A DNA stretch of 37,495 bases from a virus. Location of the stretch: positions 1 through 37,495 of the IMG/VR virus record IMGVR_UViG_3300021438_000037; one strand, 5' to 3'. This document shows positions 7,527 to 16,549 of the stretch, in pieces (the first letter of the stretch is position 1; every line of letters starts with the position of its first letter). The notes beneath the pieces are model-generated. The model ran no database searches. It saw only the letters and a program-made list of their open reading frames with translations, and was not told the origin of the DNA. A program made the translations under genes and the position numbers.

Positions 7527-9434
7527 ATGCCAAATAGTGCTGCTTTTACAGCTCCAGTTGTTGCCCCTGTAGCTGCTCCTACTTATGCAGGTGCAGAAGG
7601 TTTTGTTACTCCTTCATGGGTTGATAATGCTCGTCAAACCATTGGTACTGGCGTAGAGCCTGTCTATCCCAAGAAACTAGGTGGACATGGTGGTGATACG
7701 CTTATTGACGATACCTCCAAGGCTCCTATTGGTTATCGCTACGATAATGGAAAGAGTGAATATGTTTACCTAGACTTGGCAGGCAAGCCTACAGGACAGG
7801 TTGAAAACCGTGGTAATGGAATCTTTGGACAAGTTACCGATATGGCTAAGACACTGGCTCCTTTGGCTATTGCAGCCCTAGGTGCTAATTACCTCCCCGG
7901 CTTGCTTAGTGGCGCTGAAGGAGGCGGTGGTGGCTTAATTGAAGGCTTAACTGGCGGAGGTGGTGCAGGTACGTCTATCAATGAGATGATTGCTTCTGGC
8001 CTTGCTCCCGGCTCTGCTGGAGCTGCTGGGGCTGCTTCAGGCTTGCTAACAGGCTCTGAACTGGCTGTTGCTGCTGGCTTGTCTGGCACTGCTGCTACAA
8101 CTCTAGCTTCTACCCTTGGAGCGGGAGCTGGTAGTGTTCTTAATGCAGAACAAATTGCTTCTTTAGGTGGAGCAGATATTGCTGGTTTGTCTAATACCGC
8201 TGCTGCCAATTTAGCTTCTTCTGTTGCTGGTGGAATGCCTGCTCTACAAGCTGCTGCCGCTGCTGGGGCTGGCGGGCTACTCACAGGTGGTGCTGGTGGT
8301 GCTTCAGTCAATGAAATGGTAGCTTCAGGAACTGCTCCGGGCTCTGCTGGTGCTGCCGGGGCTGCTGCTGGTGCTTTGACGCCTGCTGAGCTTGCTGCTG
8401 CTACAGGAACTGTAACTAGCGGTAGTTTGTTATCTGGACTAGGTGGAACTTCTTTACTAAGCTCCATTACAAACCCCTTGGCTGCTTTAGCTTCATCGGC
8501 TGTGTCTGCCCTTAATACTGCTGGTGTAGGTGGTTTAGTTACTGCTGCTCTTCCAGCTATTGCAGGTGTGGTACAAGGAAACTCCGCTGCTGATGCTGCT
8601 CGTATTCAAGCAGACGCTATTACCAAAGCTGCACAAACTGCTGCTGATGCTGCTAAGTTTAAGCCAGTAGGTGTTACCACTGCTTTTGGTTCTAGTAACT
8701 TTGGCTACGATGCTAATGGCAACCTAACCAGTGCAGGTTATCAGCTTACCCCTGAACTTGCTGCTCAGCGTGATGCTATTCTCAAAGCAGCAGGCACTAC
8801 TGGCATGGATTGGATGAAGAACACCCAAACTGCTGGTCAAGGTTTGTTTAATCTGGGACAAAGCTACATTGCTAAAACCCCAGAACAAGCTGCTGCTGAA
8901 TGGATGGCAGCTCAGCAGAAGGTGCTACAACCTGCTCAAGACACTGCTTATGCACGTATGCAGCAGAACTTGGCTAATACAGGCCGTGGTGGGTTGTCTA
9001 TTGCTCAAGGCACTGGCATGGGAGCTGCTAATCCAGAAGCACAAGCCTATTACAATGCTCTAGCTCAGCAGAACAACCAATTGGCTGCTCAAGCTCAGGC
9101 TGAAGGACGTGCTGCTACAACCTTTGGACAAGGCTTGCTAACTGGTGGTCTTGATTTGGTTAGCCAAGGATATAATCCATATAAGACACAGTTTGGCACT
9201 GCTCAAAGTGTTGAACAAGCTGGTCAGAATGCTCTGGACATTGGTTCTGCCCTTGGTGGTCGTGCTGCCACAGCAGGCGCTAATGCTGGAAATACTTTGT
9301 ATCAAGGAGCAGTAGCAGCTTCTGGCCCAACAGCTAAGGCAAATGCTTATAATCCTTATGCTGACCTCCTAGCAGGGGCAGCTAAAGCGCCTACAATTGC
9401 AGATTTCTTACAAACGTGGATTAATAAGGTTTAA
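7527..9434 (+). CDS. Internal virion / DNA-ejection protein, Ala-Gly-rich
   Basis: A 635-residue protein preceded by AAGGAAG. Residues 1-110 are ordinary; about 110-350 is extremely Ala/Gly-rich and hydrophobic; the rest is helical with Gln/Ala repeats. A block of about 45 residues is duplicated (from about 140 and from about 250, 110 residues apart, both with NEM(I/V)ASG.APGSAGAAGAA). Being first of three large Ala/Gln-rich proteins between tail and lysis genes, it fits the ejection proteins (P22 gp7/16/20 or T7 gp14-16 role) that pass through the host envelope. No lytic transglycosylase motif was seen. Confidence 0.6.
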   Translation: MPNSAAFTAPVVAPVAAPTYAGAEGFVTPSWVDNARQTIGTGVEPVYPKKLGGHGGDTLIDDTSKAPIGYRYDNGKSEYVYLDLAGKPTGQVENRGNGIFGQVTDMAKTLAPLAIAALGANYLPGLLSGAEGGGGGLIEGLTGGGGAGTSINEMIASGLAPGSAGAAGAASGLLTGSELAVAAGLSGTAATTLASTLGAGAGSVLNAEQIASLGGADIAGLSNTAAANLASSVAGGMPALQAAAAAGAGGLLTGGAGGASVNEMVASGTAPGSAGAAGAAAGALTPAELAAATGTVTSGSLLSGLGGTSLLSSITNPLAALASSAVSALNTAGVGGLVTAALPAIAGVVQGNSAADAARIQADAITKAAQTAADAAKFKPVGVTTAFGSSNFGYDANGNLTSAGYQLTPELAAQRDAILKAAGTTGMDWMKNTQTAGQGLFNLGQSYIAKTPEQAAAEWMAAQQKVLQPAQDTAYARMQQNLANTGRGGLSIAQGTGMGAANPEAQAYYNALAQQNNQLAAQAQAEGRAATTFGQGLLTGGLDLVSQGYNPYKTQFGTAQSVEQAGQNALDIGSALGGRAATAGANAGNTLYQGAVAASGPTAKANAYNPYADLLAGAAKAPTIADFLQTWINKV

Positions 9435-9435
9435 T

Positions 9436-10722
9436 ATGACAGAAATTGTTCAAGGCCTATTTGGAGCAAGCCCACAAGAGCTTATGGCTCAGCGTCAGGC
9501 TGCTATGCAGGCACAAGGCAATGCCTATGCTGCTCAAGACCCCTTTGCTCGTGCTAGTTCCTTGCTTTATCAAGGTGGACAAGGACTAGGCAATGTAGTA
9601 GGTGGAATGCTTGGTGGTAAAGACCAAGAGATGATTACAGCTTCTAAAATTGCTGCCATTGTTAAGAATGGAGACCAAACAACACCTGAAGGCATGATGG
9701 CTATTGCTAAGCAGTTTGCTGCTGAAGGCTTGTCAGGCCCTGCTTCCTTGGCTCAGCAGAAGGCTCAGGAAATGCAGCTAGGACAGGCTAAAATGGGCTT
9801 GGTTGCTGCTCAAACTAAGCAAGCAGAAGCTCATGCAACTAAATATGAAAGTGATGCAGCTAAAGCAGCAGCAGGAGCCATTGGTGGTTTGGGTAAAATT
9901 AATCCCAATCTGTATACTCCTTCTAGTGTTGCTGATTATGCTGCTTCGCTAGAAAGCGGTTCCCCCGATTACACTGTTCTTGTCCCTCGTGACCCCATTG
10001 CACGTACTCAAGCATTATCCTCAGCAGGTAAACAAGCAGCAGAAGAAGGGAATGCTCCGGGTAGTCCAGAGTTTGTTGCTCGTGTAAAAGAAATTAATGC
10101 TGCTAAAGGAGCAGAAAAGCCTCCTTCTGCTACTACGCTTAAAGACATAGCTGATACCGCAGAAAAAACAACACTTCTCGCAAGCACAAATAATAAACTA
10201 CAATCAATATTACCTCAAGTTCGTAATCTTGATTTAGGTTTAGTATCTAATTGGTTCCGTCAAGGCGCTGCCGCTGTTGGTGTTAATACTCAAGACCGTA
10301 TTGTTTTTGATAATACAAAACGAGAATTGATGAGACTAACTAATAATTTGTTGCTTTTGGCTAAAGGCCCACAAACTGAGGGTGATGCAATACGTGCTCG
10401 TGACCAGATTGCAGATGAAAATACATGGAAAAATAAAGATGCTTTGGAAGCTGCAATTAAAGATGTTATGGACACATCTGATAAAATAACAGCTTCTTAT
10501 GCAGTACGTACTAATATTTTACAACAAGCAGGAAAACCAGCTAGTCAGATTAATGTAGCTGCTCCCGCTGCCGCTGCTCCAGCTCCTATGGCTGCTAAGC
10601 CAGCCGCTGCTGCTGTGGTAGACTACGCTGCTGCCTTTGCACGAGCTAAACAACTAAACCCTGCTTGGGCCAACTTCACTTTAGAGCAATTTACCGCTAA
10701 AGCAAAACAACAAGGAAAGTAA
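9436..10722 (+). CDS. Internal virion / ejection protein
   Basis: A 428-residue protein. I use the ATG at 9436 (MTEIVQGLFGASPQELMAQ), one base after the previous stop; an ATG 39 bases upstream would overlap the previous gene. The N-terminus has a Gly-rich hydrophobic patch (QGGQGLGNVVGGMLGG) and the middle is helical and Ala/Gln/Lys-rich. A proline/alanine linker (about residues 375-395) separates a C-terminal segment DYAAAFARAKQLNPAWANF. Its place between two other large helical proteins supports an ejection or internal core role. No family is recognised. Confidence 0.55.
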   Translation: MTEIVQGLFGASPQELMAQRQAAMQAQGNAYAAQDPFARASSLLYQGGQGLGNVVGGMLGGKDQEMITASKIAAIVKNGDQTTPEGMMAIAKQFAAEGLSGPASLAQQKAQEMQLGQAKMGLVAAQTKQAEAHATKYESDAAKAAAGAIGGLGKINPNLYTPSSVADYAASLESGSPDYTVLVPRDPIARTQALSSAGKQAAEEGNAPGSPEFVARVKEINAAKGAEKPPSATTLKDIADTAEKTTLLASTNNKLQSILPQVRNLDLGLVSNWFRQGAAAVGVNTQDRIVFDNTKRELMRLTNNLLLLAKGPQTEGDAIRARDQIADENTWKNKDALEAAIKDVMDTSDKITASYAVRTNILQQAGKPASQINVAAPAAAAPAPMAAKPAAAAVVDYAAAFARAKQLNPAWANFTLEQFTAKAKQQGK

Positions 10723-10723
10723 G

Positions 10724-12955
10724 ATGCCCCAATATAAAACTTCGGAAGAAGCACGAATTGGTATTAATCGGGAACTTGACATAGCTCGTCAAGAGCTAAA
10801 CAATGCTGTTAAAAGCGGTTCTATTAAGAGCGACAGCCGTAGTATTTTAGCTAGTCCTCAGTATGCAAAGATTGAAGAGCTGCAACGCCAACTTCGTGGT
10901 ACAGGAACACTAGGGGAAATTGGAACTGGCCTAATGAGCACCCTTGTGGGTGGCGTTACAGGCATTCCTGACCTTGCTATTGCAGGTGTGAACTATGCTC
11001 GTAGCAAGATGAGTGAAACCCCTGTACAACCTATTCCTTCGCTGTATCCTCAAGCTATGGCTTTGGCTGGTGTTCCTTCTGAACCCACCTCAGAGGCTGC
11101 TGCTCCTGCCTTCTATGGCCCAGACGTAGCCACTGGTGTTTATGGCTTGTCTAAGCTGCTGGCTGGTGGCTTTAAAGTGGGCAAGGATTGGTTTACAAAC
11201 CGTAAGGTAAAAGCCTTTATGGATAGTTTGCCTGAAGAAACTTCTAACACCTTCAAGAAGTTTATGCTGACAGGTCAAGGCAGTGATTCTCCACAAATTG
11301 CTGATGTGCTCCAGCGTTTGCAACGTAACCCTGAATATGCTGAGATTTTCCACAAGCTAGAAGCTGGTGCTTCTCAGGCTGCTTTGAAAGGTATGGCTCC
11401 TGCGGGAAGCAGGCTTTCACAGGAACAAGCAGCTTCTGGTATTTTCGAAGCTGTAAAGAATAAAATAGAAGATATTTCTTTTGCAGATAAAGAAAAAGCT
11501 AGTCGTATCTTTGAGAAAGCCAAGGAATATGGTGCTCAGAAGCCTGTCCTTGAGCCTACACAGCTTCGTAGCACCCTAGACAGCCTTATTGCTGAGTTCT
11601 CTAAGAAGCCCACTCCTAGTTCACAGAATGCTACTGAATTCCTCACAGCATTGAAAACTAGAATTACTCCCGGAAGTGAGGCTTATAGCAAGAACATGAC
11701 AGCAGAAGCTGTACAGGGAATCTTGTCTGAGTTTGGTAAGAAAGCTGCTGTTGGTGACACCTTACTTAAAGATGTTTCTTTATCCACAGAAAACCGTATT
11801 AGTAGTGCTATCTTTGGTAGCCTGAAGGATGACCTACGGGCAGCACGTCAAGTAGCTAAAGATAATAATGAAATTGCTTCTCTTGATTTGCTTATTAAAG
11901 CACGTAATTTAACTGCTGCTACTGCTGCTAAATATGAAGAAGCCATTGGTAAAGGCCTTCCTGCTATTCTCAAAGATAAAACTATTAATGAAGTAGATTT
12001 TGAAGACTTGTACAAAACCTATAAATCTCTTCCTGTTAATCAACAAGCTGTCACACGTAGTTATATTGCTGACTATAATCCAGAGGCCTTGAAGAATCTT
12101 GATAGCCGTGTATATCAAGACTTCGTTGAAATGGCTCGTAACAAAACACCCAAGCCTGATGGTACTTATGGTATTTCAATGGACGGTTTGGCTTCAGCTT
12201 GGAACAAACTAAAGCAAACAGAGAAAGACAGCTTAGCTACGTCTATGGGCCAGAATGCCGATGAGTTTTCTAAACGTATGCAAGATGCTGCTATTTTCTC
12301 TCGTCGTATGCAAGTAGGTAAAACTGCTGATGCGTCTATGGAAGCCTTCGATACAGTGGCTACAGACGCAGCTCGTGTGGCTGGAACAAGTTTAGGCTAT
12401 CAATTTAATCAAGCAGTTAAACTTACTGCTGATGTTATTAAACAAGTAGTAAAAACAGGACTATCTGACGAACAAACAATGAAACTTCTGCTAACACCAG
12501 AAGGCAAGGATTTCCTTAAAACATCCTCATTGTCGCCTGCTTCTGCTAAAACACTAGAAGCCTTTGCTAAGGTGGAAAAAGCTACACCTCCTTTATGGGC
12601 CAAGCTGCCTGTAATGAGTGTTGTAGCAGAGAAAACAGCTCAAGCAGCTACTCCAGCTCCGCAGATGCCTGAAATTCCTCAAGGAGCCATGCCTGATGTG
12701 CCTATGGAGGCCTTTGCTCCAGCAGCACCTGCTTCAGAAGGAGCAATGCCTGACATTCCAGCAGAGGTGTTTGGTGCTCCTGCTGTGCTTTCAGGTTCTC
12801 CTACTTCTACACCCGTAGACCGCAGAGCAATTCTGAATCAGGAACTTGCAGCAATTATGCAACGTATGCAGAACACTGCCAACCCTGATGACCAGCAACG
12901 TGCTCAAGCTGATTTAGCTGGCATTCAGCGTGAGTTTAGCCGATTGCCTCAGTAA
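10724..12955 (+). CDS. Large internal virion / ejection protein
   Basis: A 743-residue, mostly helical protein. A glycine-rich hydrophobic stretch near residues 66-88 (LMSTLVGGVTGIPDLAIAG) could insert in a membrane. The C-terminal 120 residues are Pro/Met/Ala-rich with a duplicated motif (QGAMPDVPMEAFAPA and EGAMPDIPAEVFGAP). This looks like the largest member of a podovirus ejection set. An AAGGAAAG precedes the ATG, and the stop overlaps the next start as ATGA, coupling it to the lysis cassette. No enzymatic domain is recognised. Confidence 0.55.
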   Translation: MPQYKTSEEARIGINRELDIARQELNNAVKSGSIKSDSRSILASPQYAKIEELQRQLRGTGTLGEIGTGLMSTLVGGVTGIPDLAIAGVNYARSKMSETPVQPIPSLYPQAMALAGVPSEPTSEAAAPAFYGPDVATGVYGLSKLLAGGFKVGKDWFTNRKVKAFMDSLPEETSNTFKKFMLTGQGSDSPQIADVLQRLQRNPEYAEIFHKLEAGASQAALKGMAPAGSRLSQEQAASGIFEAVKNKIEDISFADKEKASRIFEKAKEYGAQKPVLEPTQLRSTLDSLIAEFSKKPTPSSQNATEFLTALKTRITPGSEAYSKNMTAEAVQGILSEFGKKAAVGDTLLKDVSLSTENRISSAIFGSLKDDLRAARQVAKDNNEIASLDLLIKARNLTAATAAKYEEAIGKGLPAILKDKTINEVDFEDLYKTYKSLPVNQQAVTRSYIADYNPEALKNLDSRVYQDFVEMARNKTPKPDGTYGISMDGLASAWNKLKQTEKDSLATSMGQNADEFSKRMQDAAIFSRRMQVGKTADASMEAFDTVATDAARVAGTSLGYQFNQAVKLTADVIKQVVKTGLSDEQTMKLLLTPEGKDFLKTSSLSPASAKTLEAFAKVEKATPPLWAKLPVMSVVAEKTAQAATPAPQMPEIPQGAMPDVPMEAFAPAAPASEGAMPDIPAEVFGAPAVLSGSPTSTPVDRRAILNQELAAIMQRMQNTANPDDQQRAQADLAGIQREFSRLPQ

Positions 12956-13248
12956 TGAAATGGTTTGTTCTCTTCCTCTGTCTCTTGCTCTCTGGAGCCT
13001 CTGCTGAGAAGAGGGCAAACTGCCAGAAGCAAGAGCTCTATGCCTTAGCTTGGACAATTCACGTACCAGATGAGCGCCATAAGGCCATGATGCGTTGGCT
13101 AAATGAGAACAAATGTAGCTCAGATGAGTACACAGCAATATGGAACTCCTTGTCTGAGCTGGCAGGTTCAGCAGATAGTGCTCTATTACGTTCAAAGGTT
13201 ATACAAGGCTACGAGAAAGCTATAAAGGAAGAAGCAAGTGGAAAATAA
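12955..13248 (+). CDS. Secreted small protein at the head of the lysis cassette
   Basis: A 97-residue protein with a textbook signal peptide: MKW, a hydrophobic core (FVLFLCLLLSG) and a signal peptidase I site after ASA17. The mature part is a soluble helical domain with two cysteines (C23, C54) that could form a periplasmic disulfide. There is no lipobox, so it is not an Rz1-type lipoprotein. The start overlaps the preceding stop (ATGA), and the end overlaps the GTG of the holin candidate by 11 bases. Position suggests a role in lysis or envelope modification; the family is not recognised. Confidence 0.65.
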   Translation: MKWFVLFLCLLLSGASAEKRANCQKQELYALAWTIHVPDERHKAMMRWLNENKCSSDEYTAIWNSLSELAGSADSALLRSKVIQGYEKAIKEEASGK

Positions 13249-13462
13249 AGATTCATGGGTTACTAAGAACTTACAGGCCATAACGCTTATCTTCTTGCTT
13301 TTCTCCTATTTCTTCTTTGCCCTGTTGTCAGTGTTTGAAATGGAAACCAGAGGAGCTTATGTGGAGCTTCTAGGCCAATGTATGATAATTGTCATCACTG
13401 CTGCCTTTGCTGGCAAGAGTGTTGAGAAGGTTGTTGAAATTAAGAACAGGAAGAAGGATTAA
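13238..13462 (+). CDS. Two-TM holin candidate (GTG start)
   Basis: A 74-residue protein that starts with GTG; AAGGAAG lies at about 13226-13232, and the next in-frame ATG would remove the first membrane segment. Two hydrophobic segments (about residues 12-32 and 43-60) and a basic tail (EIKNRKKD) give a class II-like holin topology. Together with the 3-TM-type protein after it and the endolysin two genes on, it is a plausible holin or antiholin, acting in the inner membrane to release or gate the muramidase. Confidence 0.6.
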   Translation: MENKDSWVTKNLQAITLIFLLFSYFFFALLSVFEMETRGAYVELLGQCMIIVITAAFAGKSVEKVVEIKNRKKD

Positions 13463-13463
13463 T

Positions 13464-13958
13464 ATGTTAGAACTGCTTGGTGGAGGTATCTTTGGCTCGT
13501 TGGTGGGTGGTTTGTTCCGTATGGCCCCTGAAGTGCTCAAGTGGCTAGACAAGAAGGATGAGCGTGCGCATGAGTTGCTGATGTTTAATCAACAATGCCA
13601 ACTTGAAACCCTCCGTGGGCAGCAAAAGCTGTCTGAGATAGGTGCTCAGCGTGAGGCTACGGTGGACAACGGTGTTATGCAGGCCTTTAATAGCGCCATA
13701 GAGCAGCAAACAGAGATGGTTAAGGCTGCTGGTGGCTGGGTTGCTAGTTTATCTGCCTCCGTGCGTCCTGTTGTCACCTACTGGATTCTAGGAATCTGGA
13801 GTTTCATCCATGTTTGGTTTGCATGGAATGCTTGGAGCACAGGTGCTGCCCCTGATGTGGTGTTTAAGCTCATGATGAGTGGAGACATGGCTGCTCTAGT
13901 TTCTGGAACACTAAACTACTGGTTCCTTGACCGTACACTGGCTAAGCGGGGCCTATGA
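13464..13958 (+). CDS. 3-TM-type holin-like protein
   Basis: A 164-residue protein; the ATG at 13464 follows GAAGGAT and fits better than a longer frame from 13389 that overlaps the previous gene. A Gly-rich N-terminal helix (LLGGGIFGSLVGGLF) precedes a charged helix (about 25-90) and a motif SVRPVVTYWILGIWSFIHVW (100-119) with a second hydrophobic stretch near 135-155. This resembles the GTA/phage holin of 3 TMs family (RP..-W membrane motif). It overlaps the endolysin start by 4 bases, so the two are probably co-translated. Confidence 0.65.
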   Translation: MLELLGGGIFGSLVGGLFRMAPEVLKWLDKKDERAHELLMFNQQCQLETLRGQQKLSEIGAQREATVDNGVMQAFNSAIEQQTEMVKAAGGWVASLSASVRPVVTYWILGIWSFIHVWFAWNAWSTGAAPDVVFKLMMSGDMAALVSGTLNYWFLDRTLAKRGL

Positions 13959-14398
13959 ACTTAGACATTGCTGCTGCCCTGTGTAAGCAGTTTGAGGGCT
14001 TCAGAAGCAAGCCTTATCTTTGCCCTGCTGGAATAGCTACAATTGGGTATGGTAGCACCTATTATGGGAATGGTGCAAAGGTGAGCCTCTCTGATGCCCC
14101 TATAAGCGAGCCAGAGGCCTCTAATCTGCTCTTAAACGAGCTTAGGCACACCTACCTACCGGGAGTGCTCAGAAACTGCCCTATACTGGCTACAGACGAG
14201 AAAAAGTGTAATGCCATTGTAGACTTCTGCTACAACCTTGGCGTAGGTAGGCTTCAAACCAGCACCCTAAAGCGTAAGATAAATACTCAGGATTGGGAAG
14301 GAGCCAAGGAGCAGCTAATGCTCTGGACTAAGGGAGGTGGAAGAGTGCTTCCGGGCCTGCTAAAGAGGCGAACTGCTGAATGTTTATTGCTTAACTAA
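13955..14398 (+). CDS. Endolysin, GH24 lysozyme (muramidase)
   Basis: A 147-residue T4/P22-type lysozyme that cleaves the MurNAc-GlcNAc bond of peptidoglycan. The catalytic pattern is clear: E14 (KQFEGF), C23 in place of the T4 Asp20 (YLCPAG), and T29 in ATIGYGST, with exactly the E-x8-[D/C]-x5-T spacing of the family. AIVDFCYNLGVG and GLLKRRTAECLL are the usual C-terminal lobe motifs. No signal peptide is present, so it needs a holin to reach the wall. It is the last gene of the rightward arm, just before the convergent terminator. Confidence 0.93.
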   Translation: MNLDIAAALCKQFEGFRSKPYLCPAGIATIGYGSTYYGNGAKVSLSDAPISEPEASNLLLNELRHTYLPGVLRNCPILATDEKKCNAIVDFCYNLGVGRLQTSTLKRKINTQDWEGAKEQLMLWTKGGGRVLPGLLKRRTAECLLLN

Positions 14399-14419
14399 AA
14401 AGGCCCCTCACGGGGCCTT
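14395..14419. terminator. Bidirectional terminator between convergent arms
   Basis: A perfect 8-bp stem (AAGGCCCC at 14400-14407 with GGGGCCTT at 14412-14419) closes a TCAC loop. Read leftward it is followed by five T residues, giving a good terminator for the minus-strand arm. Read rightward it is followed by a weaker T-rich stretch (CTTGTTT). It lies exactly between the endolysin stop and the last minus-strand gene. Confidence 0.85.
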
Positions 14420-14426
14420 CTTGTTT

Positions 14427-14630
14427 CTAGGGATTCTTTGTTACTGGAGGGCCTCCTGTGCCTCCATTGTCAAAGATAATTGACACTATAAACAAACCAA
14501 TATAAATAACAATCATGCTATCTGGTGGTTCATCGAAGTTAGGGTTTGGATTATCTTCTGTTGTAGGCCAAATTTCATCAGCCTGAATTCCAAAGACAAG
14601 GCCATTAGACCATTCAAAGTTAAATTGCAT
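14427..14630 (-). CDS. Small hypothetical protein at end of minus-strand arm
   Basis: A 67-residue protein beginning MQFNFEWSNGLVFGIQADEI, with AAGGAAC before the ATG. A central acidic/proline region (TTEDNPNPNFDEPPDS) is followed by a hydrophobic strand (MIVIYIGLFIVSIIF, about 39-53) and a Gly/Pro tail. The hydrophobic part could be a beta core or a short membrane segment. Small proteins with this N-terminus occur beside replication genes in several podoviruses; no function is recognised. It is the last gene transcribed before the terminator. Confidence 0.65.
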   Translation of the reverse strand: MQFNFEWSNGLVFGIQADEIWPTTEDNPNPNFDEPPDSMIVIYIGLFIVSIIFDNGGTGGPPVTKNP

Positions 14631-14638
14631 ATTGTTCC

Positions 14639-16549
14639 TTAAATTTCACACACACCAGCGGTGCAGGCCAACATCTGAGCACCTTCGACATTATCGGTGT
14701 TCTCAATGAACGAATCCCAATCAATGCTCTTAGGCATAGCCTTAAACATCGTTTCATAAGTTGTTTCATCAATCGTTTCATACGGAGCCTGCCGATATGT
14801 TCCTCCGTCCATAGGCAAGAAGCTCACACCTGTAATCTCGTTGAAGTTTTCCCATACAGCAGCACCCACTGAAGGCCATTCATCTTCTTTGATAGAAATG
14901 GTTACAGAAGGCTTATGCTCGCAGTAGTAGCGTTGGTACATTAGCCACAATTCTAAATGTTCTGCTGCACTGAGCTGCTCACGGAATAAAGCATTCTTAT
15001 TCACCTTAACAGGGAAACTAAACACTGTAGTGGTATCAGGCTTCATAACACAAGGCTCACTGTCAAACCCCTGATTCTTCAAGAAGGTTGTCAAGGGGTC
15101 TTTATTATCTCCACGAATCCGTCGAATAAAGAACTCGCTATGTTGGGGATGAAGACCACTAGCAGTACCAGCAAGCTGGCTAACAGTTCCTTCTGGCTTA
15201 ATAGCGGTGATAGCAACAGAAGCATTAATATTAAGGGCATCAGCAATAGAAGAATTGATAAATACAGCACGTTGTTTTAACCTTTCAAGCAAACCGGGCA
15301 ATGAGGCACTATAAGCATTATTGAGCAAAGGATTGTCCAGAATGCCTGTCATCGACACGCCAAGCAAGCGCTCCTGCTCTGTGTTGTTCTGCCACACCTT
15401 ACGCAAGTAGGGGAAACTGGTCAATGTGCTCTGGAATGTTCCCAGAATGGTTGCCATTTCAATTTTATTCAACAAGGTTTCTTCTGTATCTTCAGGGCGC
15501 ACAATAACGCTGCTCAGGTTACAGAATTGATAAGGACGAAGAATAATCTCTGAGCAAGGATTTGTTCCCCACTCGTGACCACCCTCACGGCGTCCATTTC
15601 GTAGCACCTGAAGCTCTGACGCATAACGATTGAAAATACCACGCTCTCCGCTATGGCTTTCATAAATGCTGCTCCATTCCTTCATGAATGCACCAACATC
15701 AGGCATCTCGTTGTACACAGCACTGTTGTTAGCCAAAGCACGTTGTCCATTAGTGTCCCACCAGTTGCCTGCCTTGGCTGAAGCCATACGGTTATCAGAC
15801 AAGTCGGACAAGGAAATCATAGCACTTCGACGAACACCACCAACGACAACCACTTCTCCAATTTTACAAAGAATGTCGTGCGCTTCGAGGCTTGTAAGTT
15901 TTCTACCGGCTGCTCCTTTAAACTTAGAAATAACGTATTTGAATAGGTCTTCCAAAGGGGCAGGGCCACTAGCTCGACCTCCAAACGTCTTAAGACGTGT
16001 TCCCGCTGGTCGTACTTTTGATACGTCCCACTTAGGCACTTCTCCACTATAGAGTAGAGCAACCACTTGGCGAAGCGCTTTAGCCCAACCTTCTTTGCTA
16101 TCAGAAACAACAATAGTTGAAGCACTATCAAACAAGAAGTCAGGAACCTCTGGCAATTTATTAACATATTTCTGCTCCACGCTATAGCCTACACCAGTGC
16201 CACACAACAAAATGTACATGGCTTCATCAAAACACTTGGGGTCATCAATTGGCAAGTAGCTGCAATTGTAGCCAGCAATGTTCTGACGCTCAAGGGCCTC
16301 ACCTGCTGTCATGATGCAGCGCATAGACGGTACAACTTCAAGATTTGTCACTGCTGTTTCCAGACGGAAGCGCAGGTCAGGAGGCAGCTTGTAGGAATGT
16401 TTGTCCCACAGGTGCTTCTCCATGAAGTTGAAATAACGAGCTACGGTTTCATCCCAATTCTCCCGGCGCTGCTCATTGTCCAGAAAACGTGCATAGCGGC
16501 TCTTAGCAATGTATGTCTGGTATGGCGTCATGGTAGTATTTTTAGTCAT
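14639..16549 (-). CDS. nrdJ: Adenosylcobalamin-dependent (class II) ribonucleotide reductase
   Basis: A 636-residue monomeric-type ribonucleoside-triphosphate reductase that makes dNTPs. Key residues are visible: C96 in AGYNCSY; C332 and E334 in NPCSEI, with C343 in FCNLSS, for the radical and redox site; and a C-terminal redox pair C629/C634 in ACTAGVCEI. The length and the CxxxxC tail match the Lactobacillus-type RTPR, so activity needs host-supplied B12 coenzyme. No separate small subunit (NrdB) is present, consistent with class II. An AAGGA sits six bases before the ATG, and the start overlaps the preceding small gene by 8 bases. Confidence 0.93.
   Translation of the reverse strand: MTKNTTMTPYQTYIAKSRYARFLDNEQRRENWDETVARYFNFMEKHLWDKHSYKLPPDLRFRLETAVTNLEVVPSMRCIMTAGEALERQNIAGYNCSYLPIDDPKCFDEAMYILLCGTGVGYSVEQKYVNKLPEVPDFLFDSASTIVVSDSKEGWAKALRQVVALLYSGEVPKWDVSKVRPAGTRLKTFGGRASGPAPLEDLFKYVISKFKGAAGRKLTSLEAHDILCKIGEVVVVGGVRRSAMISLSDLSDNRMASAKAGNWWDTNGQRALANNSAVYNEMPDVGAFMKEWSSIYESHSGERGIFNRYASELQVLRNGRREGGHEWGTNPCSEIILRPYQFCNLSSVIVRPEDTEETLLNKIEMATILGTFQSTLTSFPYLRKVWQNNTEQERLLGVSMTGILDNPLLNNAYSASLPGLLERLKQRAVFINSSIADALNINASVAITAIKPEGTVSQLAGTASGLHPQHSEFFIRRIRGDNKDPLTTFLKNQGFDSEPCVMKPDTTTVFSFPVKVNKNALFREQLSAAEHLELWLMYQRYYCEHKPSVTISIKEDEWPSVGAAVWENFNEITGVSFLPMDGGTYRQAPYETIDETTYETMFKAMPKSIDWDSFIENTDNVEGAQMLACTAGVCEI

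Noticed and set aside
7889-8467. Proline/alanine-rich 192-codon minus-strand frame
   Set aside because: Antisense of Ala/Gly codons in the ejection protein; codon bias alone keeps it open.
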